From: Caldilineaceae bacterium SB0664_bin_27
Lineage (GTDB): Bacteria > Chloroflexota > Anaerolineae > Caldilineales > Caldilineaceae
Length of the DNA: 52,654 nucleotides
Assembly: GCA_009838625.1 (NCBI GenBank)
Contig: VXRG01000008.1
Coordinates: 1-52,654 of the forward strand
Direction of reading: 5' to 3'
Shown: piece by piece, positions 15,519-23,049 of the stretch
Layout: each line of letters opens with the position of its first letter
How positions within the stretch are numbered: position 1 is the stretch's first letter
Position numbers and translations under genes: made by a program
The notes under the pieces: model-generated
What the model was told of the DNA's origin: nothing
What the model saw: the letters and a program-made list of their open reading frames with translations, nothing else
The model's database searches: none

Positions 15519-17765
15519 TCAGGCTGCGCCGGGAAAGGGATACTCGTACCAGTCCAGCAGGCCCAGAGGGGCGGCGGCACCGGCGTAGAGGACCAGTGAA
15601 GTGTATTTGTCGGCAAAGATGCGGCCACCCCCTACTCCGTCGATGACGGCGCCGGAAGGATCAGCGAATTTGGGGCCGCTCTCCTTGGTTTCCAATTTGA
15701 ACATGAGCGCGGCAAAGGTGTTGGCCGCGACTCTCAGATAGCGTTCGTCGCCGCTGACGCGCCAAGCGTAGGTCAAGGCCTCCAGCGCATGGGGTGTGGG
15801 CGCGGTCCGCTGAAGGGACGGGAGCTCCTTGTAGTAGAAGACCCCGTCCGGCCCGAGACAGTGTTCGATGAGATCGTCCATAACCGACACAATCAGTCGC
15901 TTCACCCTCTCGTCGTCTTCGATCAGTAGATAGCGGGCAAAGGAGCAGACGGTAAGGGAGATCATAAAGGGCACCCGCGGCATCGTATGGCTGGTATAGG
16001 GCGCCAGAAGCGCGCCAAATTCGTCGTGCCAGTCGAGGAACATTTCGATCAGTTTCCTGGCCTCATCTCGCCAGCGCTGTTCGCCGGTGCCGAGCCAGAG
16101 ACCGACATAGGCGCGCAAGGCCCAACCCCCTTCGCGCACCGAAGCTTCACCCAGTTGCTGCATTGAGGGCAACCGCATGTGACGCAGAATGTTTTCGCCG
16201 ATTGAGTTGGCCACCTCCAGGCTTTCGCGCCGACCGGTGAGGAAGTAGTAATCCAGAAACCCTTCGGTCCACTCATGGGACGGGGTACAGCGCCCGGTGG
16301 CGTGGTAGCGTGTGTGGAGTCGCAGGCCGCCATCGATCAACGGATCCGGGTGATGGTGACAGAAGTCTACGTCGAGCCAGTGACGTGCGCTCACCAGGGC
16401 TGAATCAAGGGCGCGGCGCTGGCCGGTGAGGGCATAGTAGAGCGTGCAGGCGTGGGGGCGGTCGTACTCGTTGTTGACCCAGACGTTTTCGCCTTCACCC
16501 CGGCCCTGGTTTGTGTAGCCCGAGTCAGGCGCGTCACCGAAATGCATCATGCCCAGAGCTTTAGGGCGCCCATCGTGCAGATCATTCAGGTCGGTGTAAA
16601 GGCGCCGAGGCAGATTCTCCGGGAAGTAGGTCTCGATCCACGGGTTGTTGACACGATACCAGTTCACCGGCAGCGAAGGTCGATCCGGAAGCTGGAATTG
16701 CAAGCTGCGCTGGCTCAAGGCATCCTGGGTTGTGTCGGGTCCGTGGAAGTGGAGCTGGATGCGATGGGTCTTGGCCATGCCCTGCAGGACCGGCGCGGGC
16801 GTTTCTCCGGCCGGATAGAGCCAGCAGGCGATGCCCTGTGTGTGGCCGTGCAGTTTTTTGGGGAAATTCTGATGGGCCTGATGGATGGAGAGGCAGAGAC
16901 CGCCTTGGTCGTCGCGCCAGTCGGTCCAGAAGTCACCGTAATAGGAATCGATGAAATGCTCGTTGGACTGATAGAGCATTGTTTCGGTATCCAAAGTCTG
17001 CGAGACATCTGTGTCGCTCTCCGTGATGGAAGTTCGATACCAGCCTTCGCCGAGAGTGAGTTGGGGTGGTTTCCCGGCTTGCGAGGCGGTAAAGTCCAGG
17101 CGCAGGCTTTGCAGTGTCACCTGGGGCATGTCCAAAGTGTGCAGGAATTGGTGCTCAACTTCGATGTATGGCTTACCGGCGTAGGCGGTGATGCGGCCGC
17201 GTAGTTCCAGGAATACGGTTCCGTCAGGTTGCAAGTGACGGCCGCGCACGAGTATGACTGCACGAAGCGGACCAGCCTCATCGATCTCAAGTTCGACCGC
17301 TCCCCGGCTGCTGTCGGCCGCGGCGGCATCAGTCTCCAACTTGAAACCGGCAAATGGCGCGGGCCATTCGGGTCCCCCGGCGAGAACCACATCCTGTACG
17401 GGGAGGAAGCCCTCCCGCGGTACGCGAAAACGCAACGGTCCGGTATCGACCAACAGCCCCTCGGCGTCTTCGGTCACCTGCACTTGCTGTTGCGAGTGCG
17501 GCGCTGGATCCGAGGCGATACGGAAGTTGAGCGTCTTGGAAAGATTGCCGGGCAGGTCCGGCTGAAGATGGACCAGCAGCCATTTGACGCTGCCATCGGC
17601 CCAGTGGGCCAAGGCGCGCTGTTGAGATGGCAGCACTTCGCCGTCGTCTTCGATGACCAGATGGGCTGCGGCCGAAAGAGTGCCTTCGGCAAAGGGAATG
17701 CTGACGGTGACCGGTTCCGCGATGCGATCATATTGGGATAGCTTTTCGAAATAGAGGGTGCTCAC
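15519..17765 (-). CDS. PL26/YetA-like exo-rhamnogalacturonan lyase family protein
   Basis: The frame runs from 17819, but GTG 17765 follows AAGGAG and gives MSTLYFEKLSQYDRIAEPVT, the likely start (748 residues). An N-terminal RIFT-barrel-like beta domain (PFAEGTL, LPSQQRALAHWADGSVKWLLV) is followed by a beta-sandwich. From about residue 390 comes an alpha/alpha-toroid region (YYALTGQRRALDSALVSARH, HEWTEGFLDYYFLTGRRESL). The order matches bacterial relatives of fungal PL26 exo-rhamnogalacturonan lyases and of B. subtilis YetA. No signal peptide is visible, so it would act on imported oligosaccharides. The substrate is inferred only from family, and activity on other uronic glycans is equally possible. 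Confidence 0.7.
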   Translation of the reverse strand: MSTLYFEKLSQYDRIAEPVTVSIPFAEGTLSAAAHLVIEDDGEVLPSQQRALAHWADGSVKWLLVHLQPDLPGNLSKTLNFRIASDPAPHSQQQVQVTEDAEGLLVDTGPLRFRVPREGFLPVQDVVLAGGPEWPAPFAGFKLETDAAAADSSRGAVELEIDEAGPLRAVILVRGRHLQPDGTVFLELRGRITAYAGKPYIEVEHQFLHTLDMPQVTLQSLRLDFTASQAGKPPQLTLGEGWYRTSITESDTDVSQTLDTETMLYQSNEHFIDSYYGDFWTDWRDDQGGLCLSIHQAHQNFPKKLHGHTQGIACWLYPAGETPAPVLQGMAKTHRIQLHFHGPDTTQDALSQRSLQFQLPDRPSLPVNWYRVNNPWIETYFPENLPRRLYTDLNDLHDGRPKALGMMHFGDAPDSGYTNQGRGEGENVWVNNEYDRPHACTLYYALTGQRRALDSALVSARHWLDVDFCHHHPDPLIDGGLRLHTRYHATGRCTPSHEWTEGFLDYYFLTGRRESLEVANSIGENILRHMRLPSMQQLGEASVREGGWALRAYVGLWLGTGEQRWRDEARKLIEMFLDWHDEFGALLAPYTSHTMPRVPFMISLTVCSFARYLLIEDDERVKRLIVSVMDDLIEHCLGPDGVFYYKELPSLQRTAPTPHALEALTYAWRVSGDERYLRVAANTFAALMFKLETKESGPKFADPSGAVIDGVGGGRIFADKYTSLVLYAGAAAPLGLLDWYEYPFPGAA

Positions 17766-18076
17766 TTTGTGTCTTCTCCTTGGCACTGTTTGGAAAGCAA
17801 GCTTCCCGGCAATTTGCAAGGGGATGCGCAGGCCTGGGCAGCCGGTCTTACGGATGGTGGACGCAAGTGTCTGACAATTACAACGTCATTGGGCGATATC
17901 GTCAAGTAATATCGTAGCAGGCATCCGTGATAAGAGCCGAGGGCAGGTCATTGGATTCGGTCAAGGACGCGTGATAGAATCCCCGCATAACAGATGCAAT
18001 ATTGCGGCCGGAAGTCTGAAGTACCGGTGCTTTAGTTTTCCTCTTCTCTTACCCTTTTCTCCCTGGAGAACTTAAC
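17766..18076. promoter_or_regulatory. Divergent intergenic region with a candidate sulfatase promoter
   Basis: This 311-base region separates the minus-strand lyase gene from the plus-strand sulfatase. TTGGAT (17951-17956) and TAGAAT (17975-17980), 18 bases apart, form a candidate plus-strand promoter about 95 bases before the sulfatase ATG. Two ATATCGT stretches (17894-17923) could be regulator half-sites. No gene is seen. Confidence 0.4.
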
Positions 18077-19486
18077 ATGCCACCAAACGTTCTATTTCTG
18101 ATGAGCGACGAGCATCGCGCCGACATTACGGGCTACGAGGGCGATCAGGTCGTTCGTACTCCTACGCTGGACGGTCTAGCGGAGACGGGCGTGATGTTCA
18201 GAAACGCTTACGCAGCTTCGCCGATCTGTATACCGGGTCGCCAGGCGATGATGTCGGGCCAGTTGCCGCGCACCTGCGGCTGCGAAATTTTTGCGCAGGA
18301 CCTGCACGTGGGTCACATGACATTTGCACGGCGTTTCAGTCAGTTCGCTTATCACACGGTCGCGGCCGGCAAGCTGCACCACACAGGGACGGACCAGATG
18401 CAGGGGTGGAGCCAACGGATTGGCTCGGCGATGCAGGTAGGCCCGCATTTCATCGAAGGGAGGGACGAAGAATCCTTTGCCCGTTACACGAGAGGGCTGT
18501 CCTCGGTAAAATGGAGCGATACGAAAGAGGTGCTGCGGGCGGGTGTCGGTCACTCGCCTCACATTATCCAGGACGAGTACGCGCTGACCGGCGCACTGGA
18601 CTTTATTCAGCAGTATTTCACCGACCCTTACTACGACAGGCAGCAGACGGAACGTCCGCTGCTGCTGAAAGTCAGTCTGAATCAACCTCACTACCCGTAC
18701 TTCACCAGTGAGGAGAAGTTCACACACTACCTGAACCGGGTGGTGCCGTTTCTTGATGAACCGGTATTCGACCATCCATTTCTGAGCCAGAAGCAGGTGC
18801 GGCCGGGCGTCGATGCGTCGCCGCGGGAGTTGCGGCGCGCTGTGGCCGGCTACTACGGAATGATCGAGAGGATAGACGAGATGTACGGCTCGCTGTTGAG
18901 CGCGTTGGAGCACGTGGGCCAGGATCTTGACGACTGGATCATCGTCTATACCAGTGATCACGGTGAGATGCTGGGGCAGCACGGTATCTGGGAAAAGCAG
19001 AAGTTTTTCGAGGGCAGCGCGCGCGTGCCGCTCATCATTCGCTGGCCCAGGTCATTCGACGGAGGAAGGGTTGTCGATGAAAACGTCAACCTGTGCGATC
19101 TGTTCGCCACGTTGTGCGAATTGTGCGAGATCCCGATTCCGGAGGGGTTGGACAGCCGCAGTTTGACGCCGCTTCTGCGCGGAGATGGGGTTGACTGGCG
19201 TAATGAAAGTGTCAGCCAGTTTGGGGCGCGCAACCTGATGATCAAGTGGGATGATCTGAAGTACCAGTATTACGGGGAAGAGATGCCGGAGGTGCTGTTT
19301 GACCTGGAACGGGACCCGTCCGAGCGGCAGAATTTCATCAGTGATTCCCAGTACGCAAGTGTGCTGGCGAAGTTCAGGGAGAGACGGTTCGAATTGGGGT
19401 TCGGGCCCGGCGCGCAGGAAGGATATGTGAATGCGGGGTACTGGAGATACACAGTCCCGGACAGCTGCCAAACGGTGTTTCCGTAG
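18077..19486 (+). CDS. Type I sulfatase (choline-sulfatase/arylsulfatase-like), cytoplasmic
   Basis: The 469-residue protein has the sulfatase fold. NVLFLMSDEHR (4-14) supplies a metal-binding Asp. The catalytic motif CIPGR (51-55) fits C-x-P-x-R, where the Cys becomes formylglycine. YTSDHGEMLGQHGIWEKQ (about 297-314) is the second metal-binding segment. There is no signal peptide, so substrates must enter the cell, as for choline-sulfatases. No maturase is encoded in the window. It is divergent from the PL26-like gene, suggesting a role in removing sulfate from the same or a related glycan. A second sulfatase lies at 38692-40098. Confidence 0.9.
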   Translation: MPPNVLFLMSDEHRADITGYEGDQVVRTPTLDGLAETGVMFRNAYAASPICIPGRQAMMSGQLPRTCGCEIFAQDLHVGHMTFARRFSQFAYHTVAAGKLHHTGTDQMQGWSQRIGSAMQVGPHFIEGRDEESFARYTRGLSSVKWSDTKEVLRAGVGHSPHIIQDEYALTGALDFIQQYFTDPYYDRQQTERPLLLKVSLNQPHYPYFTSEEKFTHYLNRVVPFLDEPVFDHPFLSQKQVRPGVDASPRELRRAVAGYYGMIERIDEMYGSLLSALEHVGQDLDDWIIVYTSDHGEMLGQHGIWEKQKFFEGSARVPLIIRWPRSFDGGRVVDENVNLCDLFATLCELCEIPIPEGLDSRSLTPLLRGDGVDWRNESVSQFGARNLMIKWDDLKYQYYGEEMPEVLFDLERDPSERQNFISDSQYASVLAKFRERRFELGFGPGAQEGYVNAGYWRYTVPDSCQTVFP

Positions 19487-19689
19487 AGAATGTTCGCGCC
19501 GGCATTCATGTGGAGCGCAACCCTTTCATCCTCTCGCTCATGTCAAAGCTGGGATTGATGACTCGGTTGGGAACGGGTATCGTGCGCATCTTTCGCTTGG
19601 CGGCGGAGAGGGGGTTGCCGGAGCCGGAGTTGGAAGAAACAAGCACGGAGTTCGTGGTCACCCTATACCGGATGCCTGCGACGACTTGA
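19486..19689 (+). pseudogene. C-terminal remnant of an AlbA_2/RecG-like ATP-binding regulator
   Basis: In the frame starting at 19486, immediately after the sulfatase stop, the translation reads ENVRAGIHVERNPFILSLMS followed by KLGLMTRLGTGIVRIFRLAA and RGLPEPELEET, ending YRMPATT and a TGA at 19687. This is the signature end of putative RecG-like/AlbA_2 transcription regulators (pattern ENLxxGxSxxRNPxIAxLFxxLGLxxxxGTGIxRI). The N-terminal ~350 residues of the family are missing. No start codon with a ribosome-binding site is present. I take it as a decayed fragment, perhaps left by a rearrangement that joined it to the sulfatase. Confidence 0.7.
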
Positions 19690-19706
19690 AGTCTGGAGGA
19701 TTTTAA

Positions 19707-20462
19707 ATGCAGAGGAGGACTCAGGACGAGTGTATTCTCGAATCGCCAGTCGCGGAGGGTGAGCCGTTTGTTGACAGCGACCCCTGGCGCGTATTTCGCA
19801 TCATGGGCGAGTTCGTCGAGGGTTTTGACACGCTGGCGGGGCTGGGCGCTGCGATCTCGATTTTCGGCTCGGCGCGCACGCTGCCGGACGATCCCAACTA
19901 TCATGCGGCTGTCGAAACGGCGCGCCTGCTGGCGGAGTCCGGGCTAACGGTTATCACCGGCGGGGGGCCGGGGATAATGGAGGCCGGCAACCGGGGAGCG
20001 CAGCCGGAGGAGGGCGGATCGGTCGGATTGGGTATCGAACTGCCATTTGAGCAGGGGGTGAATGAATACGTCGACATTGGGATCGAGTTCCGCTACTTTT
20101 TTGTGCGCAAGATGAACTTTGTCAAGTATTCGCAGGGATTTGTCATTTTCCCCGGCGGATTCGGCACGCTGGACGAGCTGTTTGAATCATTGACGCTGAT
20201 CCAGACTGGCAAGATCAGGCAGTTCCCGGTCGTTCTCTACAACTCCGGCTATTGGCGGGGCCTGCTGGACTGGCTGCGCGGCACGATGCTGGCGGCTGGG
20301 AATATCTCCGCCCCCGATCTCGAACTGATGCGGCTGGCGGATTCGCCGGAAGAGGTCCACGAACTGATTTTGCAAGGACTTTCGAAGCAGGCCAGTTGGT
20401 GCGAGAAGTCAGCGGAGGCTGCGCGAGCAGCTACACGGCTGGCCCTGGAGGTGAGCGGATAG
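19707..20462 (+). CDS. LOG family protein (TIGR00730-type Rossmann fold)
   Basis: The 251-residue protein carries both family motifs: GGGPGIME (85-92) and PGGFGTLDE (149-157). Family members cleave nucleoside monophosphates to a base and ribose 5-phosphate (cytokinin activation or nucleotide salvage); many bacterial ones are of unknown role. An N-terminal ~50-residue extension precedes the SIFGSARTLPDD strand, as in the longer class. GGAGG lies 9 bases before the ATG. The stop codon abuts the ATG of the next gene, so the two are translationally coupled. Confidence 0.9.
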   Translation: MQRRTQDECILESPVAEGEPFVDSDPWRVFRIMGEFVEGFDTLAGLGAAISIFGSARTLPDDPNYHAAVETARLLAESGLTVITGGGPGIMEAGNRGAQPEEGGSVGLGIELPFEQGVNEYVDIGIEFRYFFVRKMNFVKYSQGFVIFPGGFGTLDELFESLTLIQTGKIRQFPVVLYNSGYWRGLLDWLRGTMLAAGNISAPDLELMRLADSPEEVHELILQGLSKQASWCEKSAEAARAATRLALEVSG

Positions 20463-21017
20463 ATGGCGCGCAAACGCAAGGGGTTGAACCGGCATCAGAA
20501 GGCGGTCTTCAAGCGGGGTGAACACCGTGTGCGGGGAGAGGAGATAAATCGCCTGATTGAGATGGCGGGCAGCGCCGACGCTGTCGAACGCCTCCATGCG
20601 GCAGAAAATCTTTGCCCCTGCCACGTACGGAGGAGGGTTGAGGACGCTTGGGGGGCGCTTTACCGGTTGATGCAGGATGCCGATGTACGGGTGCGGCGAG
20701 CGGCCTGGCATACGCTTGAGGACGGCGGCTGTCCGAACGACCCGGCGCTGATGCCGATCTTCGAGCGGGCGGTTGTCAACGAGAAGGACAGCCAGGTGCG
20801 GCGTTTCGTGGAGAGGTTTGCGACGCCGGCGCTGTCGGAGCGGGACCGGCAGGAGGCGCAGCGGGCGGCTTACACACCTTTCCGGGCGTACGGCCGCTGC
20901 GACTTTTGCGGTGAGAATGGGCGGCCTGTACGGACCGATTACGAGACGGAACTTAACGGCAGCGGCGGTTCAATGCGTCTTGCCCAGATCTGTCAGGAGT
21001 GTGACGGCGAGGCGTAA
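20463..21017 (+). CDS. HEAT-repeat-like protein with C-terminal zinc ribbon
   Basis: This 184-residue protein is not a known family to me. Residues 1-30 are very basic (MARKRKGLNRHQKAVFKRGE). Residues 28-130 form helical repeats of HEAT type: ADAVERLHAAENL, DADVRVRRAAWHTLEDGG and DSQVRRFVERFATPAL. The C-terminus has two CxxC knuckles (Cys146/149 in GRCDFCG and Cys177/180 in QICQEC), so a zinc ribbon. A third Cys cluster, CPCH, lies at 51-54. The basic start plus HEAT plus ribbon suggests nucleic-acid or ribosome association. It begins immediately at the stop of the LOG gene, with GGAGG inside that gene's end. Confidence 0.65.
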   Translation: MARKRKGLNRHQKAVFKRGEHRVRGEEINRLIEMAGSADAVERLHAAENLCPCHVRRRVEDAWGALYRLMQDADVRVRRAAWHTLEDGGCPNDPALMPIFERAVVNEKDSQVRRFVERFATPALSERDRQEAQRAAYTPFRAYGRCDFCGENGRPVRTDYETELNGSGGSMRLAQICQECDGEA

Positions 21018-21056
21018 GTGCTCCTCTTCTTAATCCCATCCACGGCAACACGGTGC

Positions 21057-21413
21057 TCAGCTTTCTTCCTTCGCCAAGAGTGTTCCAATTCTATCCAACA
21101 CTGCATCGATAACATGCGCGGGCAGAGCAGACAGGAATACTGCGTCTCTCGCTCGCCAGTCCACACTCTTGACCTGATCTGAGAGGATCACTCCAGTCAG
21201 CCCAAGCCCTGAAGGAATCGCCACTTCGAAAGGGTATCCCTTTACCCTTTTGGTGATCGGACAGAGAATCGCCAGCCCTGTAGTGCCGTTGTAGGAACCT
21301 GGCGACAGTACAAGAGCGGGCCGACGTCCCGCCTGTTCGTGTCCAGTCTGCGGAGCAAAGTTAATCCAAACGGCATCGCCGCGTTGCGGAATGTACGAGG
21401 GCTTAGTTACCAC
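21057..21413 (-). CDS. mazF: MazF/PemK-family endoribonuclease toxin
   Basis: The 118-residue protein opens with the MazF beta-barrel pattern: RGDAVWINFAPQTGHEQAGR then RPALVLSPGSYNGTTGLAIL. It has the conserved Arg in GRRPALVLSP, PITKRVKGYPFEV, and the VILSDQVKSVDWRAR segment (usual consensus DQVRTVDWxxR). MazF toxins cut mRNA at short sequence motifs. The start overlaps the antitoxin end by 7 bases, giving coupled translation. The full length and intact motifs indicate an active toxin. Confidence 0.93.
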   Translation of the reverse strand: MVTKPSYIPQRGDAVWINFAPQTGHEQAGRRPALVLSPGSYNGTTGLAILCPITKRVKGYPFEVAIPSGLGLTGVILSDQVKSVDWRARDAVFLSALPAHVIDAVLDRIGTLLAKEES

Positions 21414-21649
21414 TCTTCACGACCTGCGGCAGGCCCGGTGTCCACTTCGCCGTGCAAATTGTGTTCCGTTACCTTTGCCAGAAGAACGTCTAACTTCAGG
21501 CGGGGGGGCTGAATGGGCGCAATGATTAATTCATCTCCGCGCAGCGACATTCTAACTGGCGAATTGGCTTCGAGACCAAGATGATTCGCAAGGGGTTTTG
21601 GAACGCGCAAGGCCAAACTGTTACCCCACTTCTGCACGCGAGTTTCCAT
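21407..21649 (-). CDS. mazE: MazE/AbrB-type antitoxin
   Basis: The 80-residue protein begins METRVQKWGNSLALRVPKPL, the hallmark of MazE AbrB-type swapped-hairpin DNA-binding domains. The C-terminal ~35 residues are the toxin-wrapping tail, and include the closing GPAAGREEW also seen in relatives. It is the first gene of the pair, under a near-consensus promoter about 70 bases upstream. MazE normally represses this promoter together with MazF. Confidence 0.93.
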   Translation of the reverse strand: METRVQKWGNSLALRVPKPLANHLGLEANSPVRMSLRGDELIIAPIQPPRLKLDVLLAKVTEHNLHGEVDTGPAAGREEW

Positions 21650-21718
21650 TACTTCGTTTCTCCTGAGTCATTCGTTCAAGGAATGGGCCTGTGACTCTTT
21701 TTTGCCGTAGATACAATG

Positions 21719-21747
21719 AGTATACATTTTAGGATGGCATTCGTCAA
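21719..21747 (-). promoter_or_regulatory. Sigma-70-type promoter of mazEF
   Basis: Minus-strand TTGACG, 17 bases, then TATACT: five of six matches in each hexamer at ideal spacing. The -10 overlaps the palindrome GTATAC and flanking ATACA/TGTAT sequences, a plausible MazE operator. The start would lie about 60 bases before mazE. Confidence 0.75.
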
Positions 21748-21926
21748 GGTTCGGGAAATGCCAAGCAAGCTGTGAATGCATTGCGATTTACCTGGGTCAA
21801 AGGAAAACTCACGGGCTTATGATTTCAGAGTTGCGTGACAAAGCCACCTGGAAATGCGATTCCTGAAGGAAGGTGCATTTTCTGAGGCGCGGAGGCTCTG
21901 TGGGAAGTAAGGGGCAGGTTTACGAT

Positions 21927-21955
21927 TTGGATTCTGCATTCTTCAACTATATAAT
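21927..21955 (+). promoter_or_regulatory. Sigma-70-type promoter reading toward the cyclase gene
   Basis: TTGGAT (21927-21932), 17 bases, then a perfect TATAAT (21950-21955). It reads toward the cyclase-family gene, leaving a leader of roughly 185 bases. Confidence 0.65.
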
Positions 21956-22148
21956 TGCGCTTGTCGCAGACTGTGAATACACGGTTCGTCATACATACGT
22001 TTCGTCCCCGCAAACGTACAAAGCATTCTGCACAAAGACTAGCATTTTCTCTGTCCTAATTTTTGCCAACTTACACCAACGATCGTTGAGATCGAAGCTG
22101 ATCAGAGTTGCGCGCCGCTGACAGGCGGGCAACTGTGGGAGATCGAGC

Positions 22149-22871
22149 ATGGGGCGCAGAGTCATTGACCTGAGCATGCCCGTACATAACGATATGGTGG
22201 TCTTCCCGCGGGTGACTCGCCCGACGATGTTAATGTATGAGGATTGGGAGGAATTCGCAGAAGGTGTCGGAGCCGCGGAGCACGGTGTTACGTCGCTGAC
22301 GGCCCACTACCTGACGATCCTCGGGGACCATGTGGGGACGCACATTGACGCCCTAAAGCATCTGGTTCCCGGCAAGCCCGGGCCGGAAGGGATACCGCTG
22401 GAATACTGCTACGGCGACGGTGTTTTGCTGGACTTCCGACACAAAGAAAACGGAGCGGGCATAACGGTTGCCGACGTGGAAGGGGCGTTGCGCAAGATAG
22501 ATTACGAGATCAAGCCGCTGGATCTTGTTCTGATCTGGACGGGGGCGGGCAGCTATATAGAAGAGGAGCGTTACCTGAGCGAGCACAGCGGCATGACGCG
22601 TGAGGCGACGCTTTGGTTGATTGAACGCGGGGTCAAGGTGATGGGTATCGACGCGGTAACTTTCGACCCGCCGATATGGGCGATGTTTGAGCGCAAACAG
22701 TTCTGGGAAGCCCATCGCGTCATGTACGAGCATGAGTACTATCATGTAGAGAACCTCTGCAATCTGGAACAGATTCCGCAGGCGCACGGCTTCACACTCT
22801 CGATGTTGCCGGTGAAGTGGGTGGGGACAACGGGTGCGCCGGTGCGGGCGGTTGCGATTGTGGAGGATTGA
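22149..22871 (+). CDS. Cyclase-family metal hydrolase (kynurenine formamidase-like)
   Basis: The 240-residue protein has the cyclase/KynB family metal site HVGTHIDALKH: His61, His65, Asp67 and His71 (pattern HxGTHxDxxxH). VIDLSMPVHNDMVVFP at the start and the DLVLIWTG and GIDAVTFD segments are also typical. Family members hydrolyse N-formylkynurenine, isatin or other amides and lactones using zinc or manganese. The substrate is not readable. GGGAG lies 7 bases before the ATG. No tryptophan-catabolic gene is nearby. The following genes transport and oxidise sugars, so a lactonase-like role is possible. Confidence 0.85.
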   Translation: MGRRVIDLSMPVHNDMVVFPRVTRPTMLMYEDWEEFAEGVGAAEHGVTSLTAHYLTILGDHVGTHIDALKHLVPGKPGPEGIPLEYCYGDGVLLDFRHKENGAGITVADVEGALRKIDYEIKPLDLVLIWTGAGSYIEEERYLSEHSGMTREATLWLIERGVKVMGIDAVTFDPPIWAMFERKQFWEAHRVMYEHEYYHVENLCNLEQIPQAHGFTLSMLPVKWVGTTGAPVRAVAIVED

Positions 22872-23049
22872 AAAGGACGCATTGCATCTTGGCCAAGGCA
22901 TTTCCAGAGTCGGGGCCAGTTCGCCTTCGATGGCGCCGTGATTCCAGTCCCAGTGGGACTTTTTCGAAATGCAAGTCCTAGCGGTACTACGGTTGCGCAC
23001 TACGCTGAAGTCTGTATTTCACTTTAACCTTCCATTTAAGGAGAAAAGC

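Larger units (their letters stand above)
21650..22148. other. AT-rich divergent intergenic region with two promoters
   Basis: No gene is seen in these 499 bases. It separates mazEF (minus) from the cyclase gene (plus), and is visibly more AT-rich than its surroundings. It carries one strong promoter in each direction (listed separately). The plus-strand promoter leaves a leader of roughly 185 bases before the cyclase ATG, in which I recognise no riboswitch. Confidence 0.6.

Noticed and set aside
21956..22148. Riboswitch in the long cyclase leader
   Set aside because: I could match none of the known aptamer cores (purine, SAM, glycine, TPP, cobalamin, guanidine) by eye.
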